Shown here piece by piece: positions 12,679-23,761 of a stretch of DNA of 64,000 bases. This DNA is from Austropuccinia psidii. Its lineage: Eukaryota; Basidiomycota; Pucciniomycetes; Pucciniales; Sphaerophragmiaceae. Below the pieces are notes generated by a model. The model was given only the letters and a program-made list of their open reading frames with translations. It ran no database searches and was not told the DNA's origin. Numbering within the stretch: the stretch's first letter is position 1; the number at the start of each line of letters is the position of its first letter. The stretch spans positions 35,419,686 to 35,483,685 of the forward strand of contig JALGQZ010000006.1 of assembly GCA_023105745.1 (NCBI GenBank), written 5' to 3'. Made by a program: the position numbers and the translations under genes.

Positions 12679-14448
12679 TGTGAGCCTTAGAGGTATTTTC
12701 ATGTACCCAAAAGACCACAAAGAATAAAACAAAATACAATTATGAATAAAATAAATTTACTTATATTATCAAAACAAAATTTAAAATATAAATACAAATT
12801 TATACACAATAGTGAAATTTGAAGTATGATTTAAAAATGAAATTACATTGAACATTAAAATTGTGAAAACACATTTTTACCTGAAGAAATTATGCAAAAA
12901 TTAAGTTTTAACAAAATTACTAAAATTGAAATATTTTTGGAAATAAGTTAAATAAAAACTATTATAACTTTTCATCCAACAAATAAGAATTTGAAAACTC
13001 TTTCAACATTTAACTCCTCATAAAAAATAAGGTGGGGTCATCCCTGGATAAAATTTCTGTAACTCAACTCTAAATAAGCTTAAATTAAGTTTTTAGTATT
13101 TTCTGTACAAAAGTTGAAAATCCTTAAAACCTTAACTTAATTCACAAAATTGAGGTGTTGTGTGTAGTTTTAAAGTTATGAGGAACTGAAGTCTTTTTAA
13201 TTGAAATGTCAAAATGTGTGCCTGTATTACATAAGTGAACTTTGATTTAAATATGAGGTATCAATTATTACGATTTTTTAATGTAAAAATTCAATTGAAT
13301 TAAATATGTAAACTGTAAGTATAAAACATGATGAAGAATTATAGAAAAAATAGATTGGAAAGATTAATTCTGGGGTGGAAAAGGAATCTTAGCTCTGAGG
13401 GGGATTTAGACTCCCAAATTCCTTTCTGACAGGCGTGAGATGTTAAAGTCCACACAAAAGTGAATAACCTTTGGCCTGGAATTGAGCTACAGGGTCTGTG
13501 TCTCAATTGATGATGAGGTTTTGATACCAACCAGGGCAGTTTTAAATGTTGCCAAGAGGGTAAAACTACCCTTAAGTTAAAGCAATCTTAGTAAAAACAG
13601 TTTTAACTTGTTTTTATGTCTGTTACACACATTCTGGCGTGTTTTTAAGGCTTAAAACCAGGTACAACTATAGCAATGGCTGATTTAAGGGTCGGAAATG
13701 GCTAAACCCAGCCCCTTTTTGGTCTAAACAAGGGTTCAATGATGCCATAATTGGCTTTTATGTTGTCAGAGTGTTTTCCACGACTTACAAGAGGAAATTT
13801 AATTTTTTCAGTAAGAAAATTTGTGGTTATAAAAGAATTTCTTCTTTGCCCCACTTTCCTCTTCATGTTAGAATCTCTTCCTTTTATAATTAGTTCAAAC
13901 ACTGGTAAACCAATCAATAAGAGAGTCCAACCAACTTTTTTTAATCATTTTAAACTTTTTAACCAGGTGAAAAATCATCATAATCATTTTTTGTAACTCT
14001 TATAATCATTTTTACCCCTTAACCACCCCATAAGTTAATTAAAGCATCTTTCATCACTGTTAACTTTGTCACTCTGTTTCCAAATTCACTGTGTTCACTT
14101 TTGGGCATGTTTTCTCTTTGATAATCTTCTTAAAGACTCTGTTCTTATATTAATTGCCTGCAGTCCTTTGCTCAATTAATTCCAACTGACATTGCTCTTG
14201 AAGAAATTTCTTTTGTAGCCTTAAATATGTCTTGTAGATTATTTTTGGATAAATGTTTATTGTTATTAAAACAATGAATATTTATAATATTGTTGTTTTA
14301 TACTTATAGAGTTAGAAAAAATTAAATTGGTGTGTTTTCTGTTAAAAATCTTATGTTATACTATTTTTAATCAAATTTACCTTATACAAATTTTGAGGAC
14401 AGTAAAAGGACTTGATTTTCAATCAAAGTTTCATATCCACACCTTATA
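12679..14448 (+). repeat. Solo LTR, type II Gypsy
   Basis: It begins TGTGAGCCTTAGAGGT and ends CACACCTTATA (terminal CA mutated to TA), 1770 bp. It matches the minus-strand LTR at 5480-7272 throughout. It is flanked by AAAAC on both sides with no internal element sequence, the signature of recombination between the two LTRs of a former full element. It interrupts an older type III LTR. Confidence 0.8.
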
Positions 14449-16174
14449 AAAACCATGCTTAAAAATAAGGCTCTGAAGGTAAGGTAACTTATTTTCAATA
14501 TCAATTTAAAGTTAACATTATTACTCTTAACTCAAATTAACTTCTGATCCTCATCCAAGTCTCAATATGAAATTAGTTTATTTATATTGAAGTTAATCAC
14601 ATGAGAAACCTAAAAGCACAATTTCAAGAAAAAATCCTTTAAAAAGGTTTTAAATTAATTTTCTTTCAGAATAATTAAAAGAGGTATGTTTCCAAGCTAA
14701 ATATTAATGAATATTACTAGTAGAGGATACTTAAAATTGAATTTATACACAGATAACATTAACTTCTCATATCTGTAAGGTTTTCAAATAAATCCATGAA
14801 GAATGGGATTTTCTATGAATTTATACAATCATTGTGTTTTTCCATGTCAAAATAGCAATAAATATTAGAAATGATCATTTGATAAGGTTTTAATGATTTG
14901 AAATTTAATTTTGATCTTATTCAAAATCAATTCAGTTTCTACAGTTCTTCAAACCTTCATGACAAGCTGGAATGTAGGTATTTACCCTCTGGAAGCTTGA
15001 AAGTCATGTCCAAAAGAGGAATAAACTAGTCTAAACTTTAATTTTCAATTAAATTATAATCTTAGAGTTTGAATAAGGGTGAAATTTCTTCAATACAGGA
15101 GGAAAATCTCATTTAATTTCTTGTATTTTTCATGTTAATTCATTTAAATTGAGATCATGCAGGATTTACAGTCTTTATGGAAAAGCCTTAGCCAATTCCA
15201 TAAATACACACAACACCTCAATCTCAACCGGACCTTTTCAAGATTGAAAAAACCTGATTCAACTTCCAAATTATTCTTAAAATTGAAATTAAAAATCTCA
15301 ATGAAAGTTGTATAAATGTGTTATTCTACTGTGAAACTTTTAAACCTTCGAAAAGCACAGGAAATGACCATCTTTGGGTATAACACTCTAAAGGTTTACC
15401 CTAGGTTTTTTTAATTTTGTATCTCAAAAATTACATCATATTTATAGCTTTGTATAATAAAAATAAGGCTATGCTTATTTTTGTTATATTTTGGTTTGAT
15501 TTTATTTTGATGAGTTATTTTATGGCTAAACCACATGTATCAAAAGTGATTTGTGCCCTTATGGTTATTGCAAACATACCTCATAGGCCTACAAGAAGAA
15601 GCCAATGGCTCCAAAGCCCTATCTACCAGTTGGGTTTTCTAGACAGAAAACTGAAAATCATGGCCTTCTTACAAACTCTACAGCCCCCTGTATGTCAAGG
15701 GTTATCAGAAAAGGGAAAGTCTATGCCACAACAAAGCCTTTCTGCCCACAGGTAGACAAAGCTCTCTTTTACTGATATTAACACTATGTTTTTGCAACCC
15801 TCTATCAGACAAAAAATTATATGTAAAATGTGCCTTTTAAATGGAGAGCCTGACAGAATTTTACATATCTTCAGACCCAAGTTATATTACAAATTCCAAA
15901 AACATTAATCTTTCAACTTCAAAAGATGCCTATATATGTTGAAGCAAAGCCCTAGAATCTGGAATAAGCCCATAAAGCATTCTCTCCTGAAAATTGGGCT
16001 AATTTTATGTTGAATGACCCTTGCTTCTTCTATCAAGCTGACCAAAACAAGCCCCTGTGGATTTTTGTCCATGTCAACAACCTTCTATTTGGAGGCACCA
16101 GGTCCTCCTCATTCAAAGAAGACATCAAAAATCATTATAACATAGAAGACTTTGTGAAAGGGAAGTATGCCCTG

Positions 16175-16179
16175 GTAAT
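16175..16179. other. Target-site duplication GTAAT (left copy)
   Basis: GTAAT at 16175-16179 recurs at 22912-22916, immediately outside TGTCAC... and ...GTGACA. Excising the insertion plus one copy restores the copia frame, which supports this as a true insertion footprint. Confidence 0.75.
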
Positions 16180-16296
16180 TGTCACGATGCTGTCTGCCAG
16201 ACCTCAGCAAAGGGAACTTTTGCCAAAAAGGCTATTAAAACGGTTGAAATACCAGTTAATACTGGCAAGTTGTAAATCAAATTCCACCATGTTACA
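16180..16296. mobile_element. Miniature derivative (MITE-like) of the same transposon
   Basis: Its left half (TGTCACGATGCTGTCTGCC through TTTTGCCAAAAA) matches the element start at 16525. Its right half (GGCTATTAAAACGG... to CCACCATGTTACA) matches the element end at 22845-22911. So both element termini are joined with the whole interior missing. Confidence 0.65.
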
Positions 16297-16524
16297 GTAC
16301 CCCCAGGTTAGAGCACTGTGTCCCAAAGTGCATGTAACTGATGGTATTACCATGTCACCCTCATGGAGTTACATTAGTCACAACAGGAGCCTACAAGGAA
16401 CCGCCAAGGGGCGGAACCCTTGTATGCCAATGGAGCGGAAAACTCAGCAATTTCTGGTTGTTTGATTGAGACCTCCTCTTGCCTCCAACTGGAATCAAAC
16501 CCATGATGTTGGTAACCAGTTTAT
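16297..16524. other. Spacer between the miniature copy and the main element
   Basis: No gene is visible. The plus strand has GGTTAGAGCACTGTG, like a tRNA D-arm, and the minus strand has GGGTTTGATTCCAG (near 16492), like a tRNA internal B box. They are on opposite strands and do not form one tRNA. A tRNA-derived SINE fragment is possible but unproven. Confidence 0.3.
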
Positions 16525-16770
16525 TGTCACAATTCTGTCTGCCAGACCTCAGCAAAGGGAACTCTTGCCAAAAACACAGTCTGCAATTAGGTGCAGTTTT
16601 CCAAAAAACCATGTGCAGCCTCTTTTCTAAACAAATTACAGTACACATGACTGTATTTGGTATGTAATTTACACTACAATTTACAGCACTTTGGGTAATA
16701 ATTTACAGTACTGTACATGTACTACAAATGAAGTATGTATTAATGAGAACTACAGTACATTAATTTTATT
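16525..16770. repeat. Long terminal inverted repeat, left
   Basis: It starts TGTCACAATTCTGTCTGCC. From ACAGTCTGCAATTAGG (about 16575) to about 16768 it is the inverse of 22634-22845. It contains many TACAGTA motifs and small palindromes (TACAGTACTGTA, GTACATGTAC). The outermost ~45 bp differs from the right end. Confidence 0.7.
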
Positions 16771-17025
16771 TTTTAAGCCAAAACAAAGGAGAAAACAGTT
16801 TTTCCCATTCATAACTTTACCATACCATCCTCATATGTACTTTTCTAAAATTTGGTTTCTTGAAGATGAAAAGGTCAGTTTGCTTCAGTTTTTCTTTTCA
16901 TTGTTTTCCACTATTAGCTTTTATTTGTAATGATTGGCTTCAAAGAACTCATTCTACTGTTTTTGGAATCTGATTATTTCACCATAAGCAAAATATTGTC
17001 TTTTCTGGTACTGCTAGCTTCAAAT

Positions 17026-18906
17026 ATGAATCAAAATAACTATCCAGCTTTATCACACTCCCAAACAAGCTCTGTAGTAAACACTCTCTTAGACCCAATG
17101 ATAGTCTCAGAGCTTCAAAAAAATCTATCTCAAAAGGATCAAGTAATCTTGCACCTCCTTGAAAGAGTTCAAGCTATGGAGTTGCAAATTCAAAATAAAA
17201 CCTCAATTGAAAACACAAAGTCATCAAACATGAACTCTGAAACAAGATTAACTGGGGCCAGTGCAGAAAAGGAGAATCAAGTTTCTTCAATCAAAAACTC
17301 ACAAAAATCAAACACATCCAAGAACAGCTATTTGAGAAAGAGGAGAACCATAAAAGACCATTCCCTTAAAAAGAAGAATGATAGATCAAAAACAAAACAT
17401 CCGCTTCAGATGACTAATGAATATTATCCTTCTGGATTTGAAAATACACTATTAGGCATCAAAAGGATTCATGCATTCTTTTGATATGAGATACTTATGT
17501 AATTTTATTATAGGATGCACTTCAAACACACATCAAACTACTTTGGGGGCTAGTTACCCAACATGCTGTTGCAATTGCTCCAGAACCTACTGAGCTTAAC
17601 AAGCTTTCTCAATGCCTTTCTAATTCTGATCAAATTGAATTCGCCATTTCTAATGAAGGACCTTCCTTGGTCCCTGTTGATACAATCAAAACACTCCGTG
17701 AGGCTTTCAAGAAACATATCAAAATTGGAAAGCATTTTTTGCATCTATCCCACTTTGCAATTCAATATGTTCGAAGTTGACTTTCTTGTTTGGGTATTCG
17801 TAGTTGGGCACCAAATCTTCTTTAGCCAGCTGACTCACTCTACAATGAAGCATGTTGTATCAGTGCTTGAAAGACTTTTAAACAGCTTGTTGTTGGTGGA
17901 ACCTATCAGCTTATGAATGTGAACCTTTGATATGTCAATTACCTTGAGCTTCTGACAAATTCATATGACCATTATGTTCATTTCTACATGGAGGGTATTT
18001 TCAAAAAAGAGCAAAAACAAGCTGGGAAGCATCGTGCTGATACTGCAAGAAAAGCTCTACAAGAAGGTTGTATGAGAGTAAGTAAATTTTAGATTTTCAA
18101 ACCTAGAAAGATACATACTAATTGAATAAAACTGCTTTCAGCTAAGAATTGAACAATACAAGTTTGCTATTAGCCAAGATTTTCCAAAGCGATACATCCA
18201 AATCCTGAAACCAATTCAGGCTCACAGTGATGAGGAATACATGGAGGACAAAAACATTTACATTGCCAAGAAGCTTCCTTTCTGATCTGAATCAGCAAAT
18301 CAATTTATGTGCAAACTTGATTCAATCATTCCAAAACCATACAGTGAAGAAGGGCAGCGTGATCGGCATAGTCATCAAATACATATTCAGAATGCTCCAA
18401 CTACACCATTTCCAAAGGCGCCAAAGGGATTGCCAATTGATTTTTATGAATTTCATTGGCTCAATGGAAAGCTTCCTTCACAACAAAGGATCTTGGCTGG
18501 TGTTGGTACAATTGCATTCCAAAGAGATGCATCAAAATCACTCGATTTCACTGATGAGGATGAGAAAATGGGAGACAAAAGGTTTACAGACAAGAATTGG
18601 GATTAAGCGACCAAGAAATACAACTGGGATTTCTTAGTCCTACGCAATTACAAGTGAGATGAATCAAGAGACAGTGAAGATACTGACTATTGTGAAAGTA
18701 TTGATTTAGAATTTTTGGATGAAGATCAAAACAATTCTTCCAATGAAGATGAGCAGAAGGAATCTACACCAACAAAATATTCAAAAAGAAAGCACAAAGC
18801 CACTGAAGATAATTCTCAAGAATACAAGATGGAAATTGAAGATGAGTATGGGAGGTCAATGTTTGTGGGGGGACTCATAGAAGATGAGTGGAATACTTGG
18901 AAGTAA
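17026..18906 (+). CDS. Second gene of the DNA transposon, unknown function, probably broken
   Basis: A start at 17026 (M-N-Q-N-N-Y-P) opens a Ser/Asn/Lys-rich N-terminal part with a possible coiled coil (L-Q-K-N-L-S-Q-K-D-Q-V-I-L-H-L-L). It ends in a basic stretch (L-R-K-R-R-T...K-K-K-N-D-R-S-K) near 17330-17400. After an intron-like break, coding resumes after TTATTATAG at 17513 (I-K-L-L-W-G-L-V-T-Q-H-A-V). A break at 18078-18143 (GTAAGT...TTTCAG) looks like a real intron. Later pieces include F-P-K-A-P-K-G-L-P-I-D-F-Y near 18410 and an acidic tail ending E-D-E-W-N-T-W-K at 18906. Several stops interrupt it (for example near 17779). I do not recognise the family. Its place opposite the transposase suggests a TnpA-like accessory protein, but that is inference. 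Confidence 0.45.
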
Positions 18907-19303
18907 ATTAAATACTCGTTTCCATAATGTTATAAGTATAGTTGCTCTATATGACTGTTCTTTATGATTTTTCAGTTCTTTTATCAGGATTTTATACATG
19001 TGTTTGTTGTACTTGGCATTAAAATATACGTCAAAAAATGTATATAATTTTGTGATTGAATAGTTTTATCCCTTACAAATTTTTTTTCAACCGTAGTGTT
19101 TTGTAATTGAATCTTCATCAAGGATTTTTATCATGATTTCTTCCTCATGTTACAGTACATTATCAGAAGTATTTCAAAACTAAATGAGAAAACTATGTCC
19201 AAGTTCAGTTTTGGCAACTCATTGTAGCAGAAAGCAAGTGAATATAGCAAGAAAAAGAATACTCTATTTAAAATGACATGAAGAAGATAAAAAAACAAAA
19301 ATC

Positions 19304-22208
19304 TCAGTAATCAATGTCAAAATAAATCAAGTCTTGTTGAAAAAAAAGATTGTCAGAGATTGTTGAAAGAGACCGTAACAGGTAAGTTGGAGATTTTTGG
19401 CCTAGGATCCATGAAGGCAGTAGACAATAAGGAACTGGAATTACAAAATCACTTGAAACAACAAACCCATCTTGAATCATCTTTACCTGAACAACATTCA
19501 ACTTTTTCAAAATACAACTTGAATGATTATCCATGGTAACAGGTATAGCAGGTTTGATTTTTATCACAATCAAATCAACATCTCCAATTAGCTGAAACAC
19601 ATCAGAAACCTTACTTTAAGCTAACTTACCTTCCTTTTTATACTCTATAACATCATTTGGCTTGTTTTTTGATACTTTGAATCCATTCTCCACACATATT
19701 GATTTCACATTGATTGCATGATTGGTTAGAACATTCGCATTTTCTGGATGAGGGAAACAATGATATGCCCTCAAATTAGGTATCAAATGTTGGCAAAGGC
19801 TCAGTATGTTTGCATATGCTTGATCCTCAATAATGAATGTATTATCAGATTTTTTTCTCTTTTCTTCATTTCCAGAACTTAATTGATGTTTTGCTTCTAG
19901 TCTCTGAAGTTGGCAAAATTGATTCATTATTGAAACACTAACATTCTCTAGTTTTAGATCATAAATAATTATTACAAATAAATACTCAATAAATAAGAGA
20001 ACATCTCACATACTTGGAGTCAAATTCTTCTTAAAATTCTACAAGATACCAACCAAGCGTTCACCTGCAAACTCAGAGACACTGAAAAAAGGTCCCCACC
20101 ATCACATTTTCTCAGGTATGTGGAGTGCATAATGGTGGTTTGGAAGTATTTTTATATTTGAAAAGATTCTTCTTGACATTTCTGTATAGTTTCTATATTC
20201 TCCTTCAAATATCTGACAATATTCTTCATTAACCCTCTTAAAACTGATGATGTTTGTGCATTGAACCAGGGAGCTGAAATTATCAAGCAAACATTCATTT
20301 TGTATTAGGTCCTCATCAAATGTTTAGATTTTTACAATGCTGTCAACAAAAGTCAATGGCAAGTGAATTGAAAACAGGGAGTGCCACTCGCTTGCTTTGA
20401 GCTTTCCATTCCAAGCTCCACCTAAGCCTTTTGGCATACGAGTTAGTCCACTTGGTACTAGAACATGCAAAACAAAGGAAAGTATTTCTTTTTTCACTGC
20501 ATTTATCAATGCTTGAGTTGTTGATCCACTTGATTAATTATTTTCTGATGTTTCTGTTGATTCTTCAGTCAAGTCACCTCCGATCAAAGTCTGAAAATCA
20601 TTTTTTGATATTTTGTTCATCCCCCAGCGATACCAAAAATGATGCTGTAAGATTCCTTCATATCAAGCACAACATCTTTTGAAGGATCCCAGTAAGGTAA
20701 TCAATTGAGCTCCGACCGTCTGACTCCTGTCTTTTCAACTAGAATTTTGTGTTGATGGATTGCTTTTTCATTGCACCATCTTACTGATAGTCCTAGTGTA
20801 TCATTTTTATTTCTTTTCTTACCAATAGTAACATTCTCAAGATCTTTTCTGATTACTTCACACCAAAAAAAAGGCTGATGGGCTGAATGGGATGAAAATA
20901 CAGACACCTTGTGGGTAGCAACAATGTCTCCAATTAATGCTGCTAATATTATTCTGATATTTCTCCCATTTGGAATCTGAAATGTTTCAATATTTATTGT
21001 CTGATCTAGTTTGAGTAGCCTATCTACTAAAGGCTTCAAAATATTGTTAATTGTGCATTTGTTTGGTTGGTTGGGTGCTGGAATGAGACCTGCAAGGAAA
21101 GTAAATTGGGGCTTGTATCGCATTGTTGGAGGCAATTTGAGACATGTCAGCGCAAGAACGCCTAATGACACCTGTTTTCCAGAATTCTTTTTGCCGAGGG
21201 GATCAAACCAATCAAAAAATAGACTGAAGCTTAACTGAAGGTTTGAAGAATTTTCATTTTGAGGTTCATTCTTTGATATAGATTGCATAAAAGCATTGGA
21301 ATGATTTTAATCAATTATTTCAAAAGCATTTGAATTCAATTTTTCTTGCCATTCATCAATAGATGATTCAACCCCTGGTAAAAATAAGAGCCATTTTAAC
21401 CACTCTGTAAACCTCTGACTAACAAAGATGCTTCTTGGGTTTGTTTGATGGGATATATTGCATTGAAACGTCTCAAGTTGCTGCTGCAAGGCTCTTGGAA
21501 TCTCTTCCCATGATGGAAACACTATTGGATCAAACAAATTTTCTCCACATGCTAATTAGTCCGGTGTAGCTCGATATCCACATTCACCTGGTGCTATCTT
21601 GATTTCATACAGTGAATAACAAGATTGACAGAAAACGTGGTATTCAAATTTTGCAAGAAGCTTTGGGCGCCTAGTAATTGTTCAAATGTCTTTTGGAATT
21701 TTTTTCTCTATCTCAATTCCTTGTGGGAGTTTACAACAATTATTTACAATGTAAATAATGTAACAAATTGCTTTTTGACATTTGTCTTGACTGATCCCAC
21801 AAATTAGGTACAACCATGCTATAAAAAAAAGAATGAAATCTTCCAAAAAGAACATCTGTCATTTTTAAAAGCAATTTCAAATTTCCAAAAATAGCTAAAC
21901 AACTTACATTTTTTTATAGAGTTGGGCTTATAACCATGGTCTGATGACTCATTTGAGTCTCTTTAATAGTTGTTTTCACTTTCAGCTTGCCTCGGTTTAG
22001 ATCCTTTTACTAAGTCTGGAAAATTTTCAAGAGAAATTTGAAGCCTTGATTCTTGTGCATTTTCCTTGACTCATGCAGAATTTTTAGCCCAATGCTTTCG
22101 ACCAGTGCTGGGATGCATATAAAGACCCCTCTGTTTGACACCAGCTTCATTGGTGAAAGTGTTATTGCTGCAAATTGGACATGTGCATAGCACTTTTTGT
22201 GTGCTCAT
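19304..22208 (-). pseudogene. Tnp2-like (CMC/Plavaka) transposase
   Basis: Read from ATG 22208. It opens with a short-spaced cysteine motif (L-C-T-C-P-I-C), then G-R-K-H-W-A-K. An in-frame TGA near 22072 follows. Next come W-L-K-W-L-L-F-L-P-G-V (about 21390), W-F-D-P-L-G-K-K-N-S-G-K (about 21200), L-T-C-L-K-L-P-P-T-M-R-Y-K-P, L-A-G-L-I-P-A-P-N-Q-P, and F-S-S-H-S-A-H-Q-P-F-F at about 20880. After these come L-P-Y-W-D-P-S-K near 20695, the G-K-L-K-A-S-E-W block near 20400, N-H-H-Y-A-L-H-I-P near 20120, F-A-G-E-R-L-V-G near 20060, and M-N-Q-F-C-Q-L-Q-R-L-E-A at 19925. The domain order is complete for the family. Stops and shifts make it inactive as read, although some breaks may be introns (for example GTGAGATG near 20012). 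It differs from the copy at 1-2531. Confidence 0.75.
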
Positions 22209-22633
22209 TTTCAAACCTATCTATGTGTATGAAAAAAAAACTTATGAGGAAAGGATGAAATCTTTGTGTAAAAAAATGGTATGAAAAAAGATAACAATTT
22301 CTTTTTCAAAGAATAATGGTTTCTTCGCAAAAAATTATCAAACACAATCCCATGAAAGGCCTACAGCATAAACTCAGCCTAGTCACTTTAAAATTTAAGG
22401 GAGCCCCATTTCTCATCAATGATTTTAAAACAAAAATTTATCTATTTGATTGCACAAAAAAATCTCACTAAATGTGAAAAATTAATTATTGCGACAAAGG
22501 CATATTTTACCACATTGCAACTACGTACTACTGGTGTAAGCTCAGCCTTGGAGTCGCTTCTGGTGTTTTTTTAAAAAACATCTTTGGAAAACAACAGCAC
22601 ATTCTTTTGTAAAAAACAACAGATGTTTGAAGA

Positions 22634-22911
22634 CAAATTACTGTACTGTACTTCTGATTAATACATACTTCATTTATAGTACATGTACAGTACTGTAAAT
22701 TATTACCCACAGTGCTGTAAATTGTAGTGTAAATTACATAAAAAATACAGTCAAGTGTAATCTATTTAGAAAAGAGGCTGCACATGGTTGAAAACAACTG
22801 TGCATGGTTTTTTGGAAAACTGCACCCAATTGCAGACTGTGAAAGGCTATTAAACCAGTTGAAAGACCAGTCAATACTGGCAAGTTGTAGATCACATTCC
22901 ACCATGTGACA
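22634..22911. repeat. Long terminal inverted repeat, right
   Basis: This is the inverse of 16575-16768 with a small internal duplication (CATGGTTGAAAACAACTGTG). The outer ~70 bp (GGCTATTAAACCAG... to CCATGTGACA) is not inverse to the left end beyond TGTCACA but matches the right half of the miniature copy at 16222-16296. Confidence 0.7.
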
Positions 22912-23761
22912 GTAATTAGAATATACCACAACAATCAAAGTATACAACTCATTCAACACAAAATTATTGCAAAGTTCTAACCTAATCTAATACAAACAAG
23001 TCCCAGACTCTACCATCTCCTCTATAAAGCTTCCACAAGAGCTTAAGAAACCAAAAGGGTAACTTAGTTGAAAGACCCCCATTCAACTACAGAAGAGAAA
23101 TTTTATTACTCTAATACCAAGTCCAATGCCCATGCCTGACCTATTATTCAGTACTTCCTTCCTATCTCAATGTTCAGAAAATCCTAGAGAGCTCCACTTC
23201 ATGACTTTGAAACATTTTTTGGTCCACCTCAATGGCACTAAAAACCTTTCCTTTGTCCTCATACAGAATCTTCTACAAAAAAAGAACCAAAAAATCTTAT
23301 TATTCTCCAATGCTGATTGGGGTGGATCCAAAGAATACAAATCATTCTCTGCCTCAATAGCATACTTCCATTGAAGCATTTTGTGGAGGTAACAAAAGAA
23401 AGGATTTTTGGCCCTATCCTCTGCAGAAGCCAAAAAAAATGCCTTCTCAGAAACAACTCAAGATCTTTGATTGAGTAAAGAATTAATTTCAGAAGGGATC
23501 ACTGAAACTCTTGCAGCTACCCTAGTCACAGATAACCAAAGCACAAACACCATTGCATAAAAGCACAGCTATCAACACAAAACCAGTTCCATAAACTTCA
23601 GACTTCACCACATCCAAAATCTAATAGGAAACAAACCAATAAAATTAAAATATCTATTAAAAACCAAAATGATTGTGGGCTCCCTTACAGATAACTTCTC
23701 TCATCAAAAGCCTACCTCACTTCAAAATCATATTCAAAAATAACAACCCATAAAGTATGGG

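Larger units (their letters stand above)
12627..15475 (-). repeat. Type III LTR fragment, interrupted by a solo LTR
   Basis: 12627-12678 plus 14454-15475 together match the reverse complement of the first ~1.3 kb of the type III LTR at 55562-57727. For instance, GGATATAGAGGGTGTGCTCAG here is the counterpart of the block at about 56830-56860, and ACAACACCTCAATCTCAACC matches near 55935. The LTR's 3' part is absent. Residual matching fades near 15475. It was already present when the solo LTR landed in it. Confidence 0.7.
16180..22911. mobile_element. Composite CACTA/Plavaka-like DNA transposon insertion
   Basis: This 6.7-kb insertion starts TGTCACGATGC and ends CCATGTGACA between GTAAT duplications. 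From left to right it holds a 117-bp miniature copy with both element ends (16180-16296), a 228-bp spacer, a second element start with a long inverted repeat (16525-16770), a plus-strand gene of unknown function, a minus-strand Tnp2-like transposase, and the opposite inverted repeat (22634-22911). Convergent genes of this kind are known in CACTA-type elements. A five-base duplication is unusual for CACTA, which typically makes two or three. Confidence 0.7.
15910..23740 (+). pseudogene. Copia pol remnant (reverse transcriptase, RNase H)
   Basis: Left part: L-K-Q-S-P-R-I-W-N at about 15940, then after a shift L-N-D-P-C-F-F-Y, W-I-F-V-H-V-N-N-L-L-F-G-G (catalytic D-D replaced by N-N) and Y-N-I-E-D-F-V-K-G-K-Y-A-L-V-I at 16160-16180. 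Right part, from 22917: R-I-Y-H-N-N-Q-S-I-Q-L, then F-L-S-Q-C-S-E-N-P-R near 23170, L-V-H-L-N-G-T-K-N-L-S, N-A-D-W-G-G-S-K near 23320, and a weak D-N-Q-S...H-I-Q block near 23530-23640. These are copia-order landmarks. Loss of the catalytic aspartates, stops and shifts show it was decaying in addition to being split. Confidence 0.7.
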
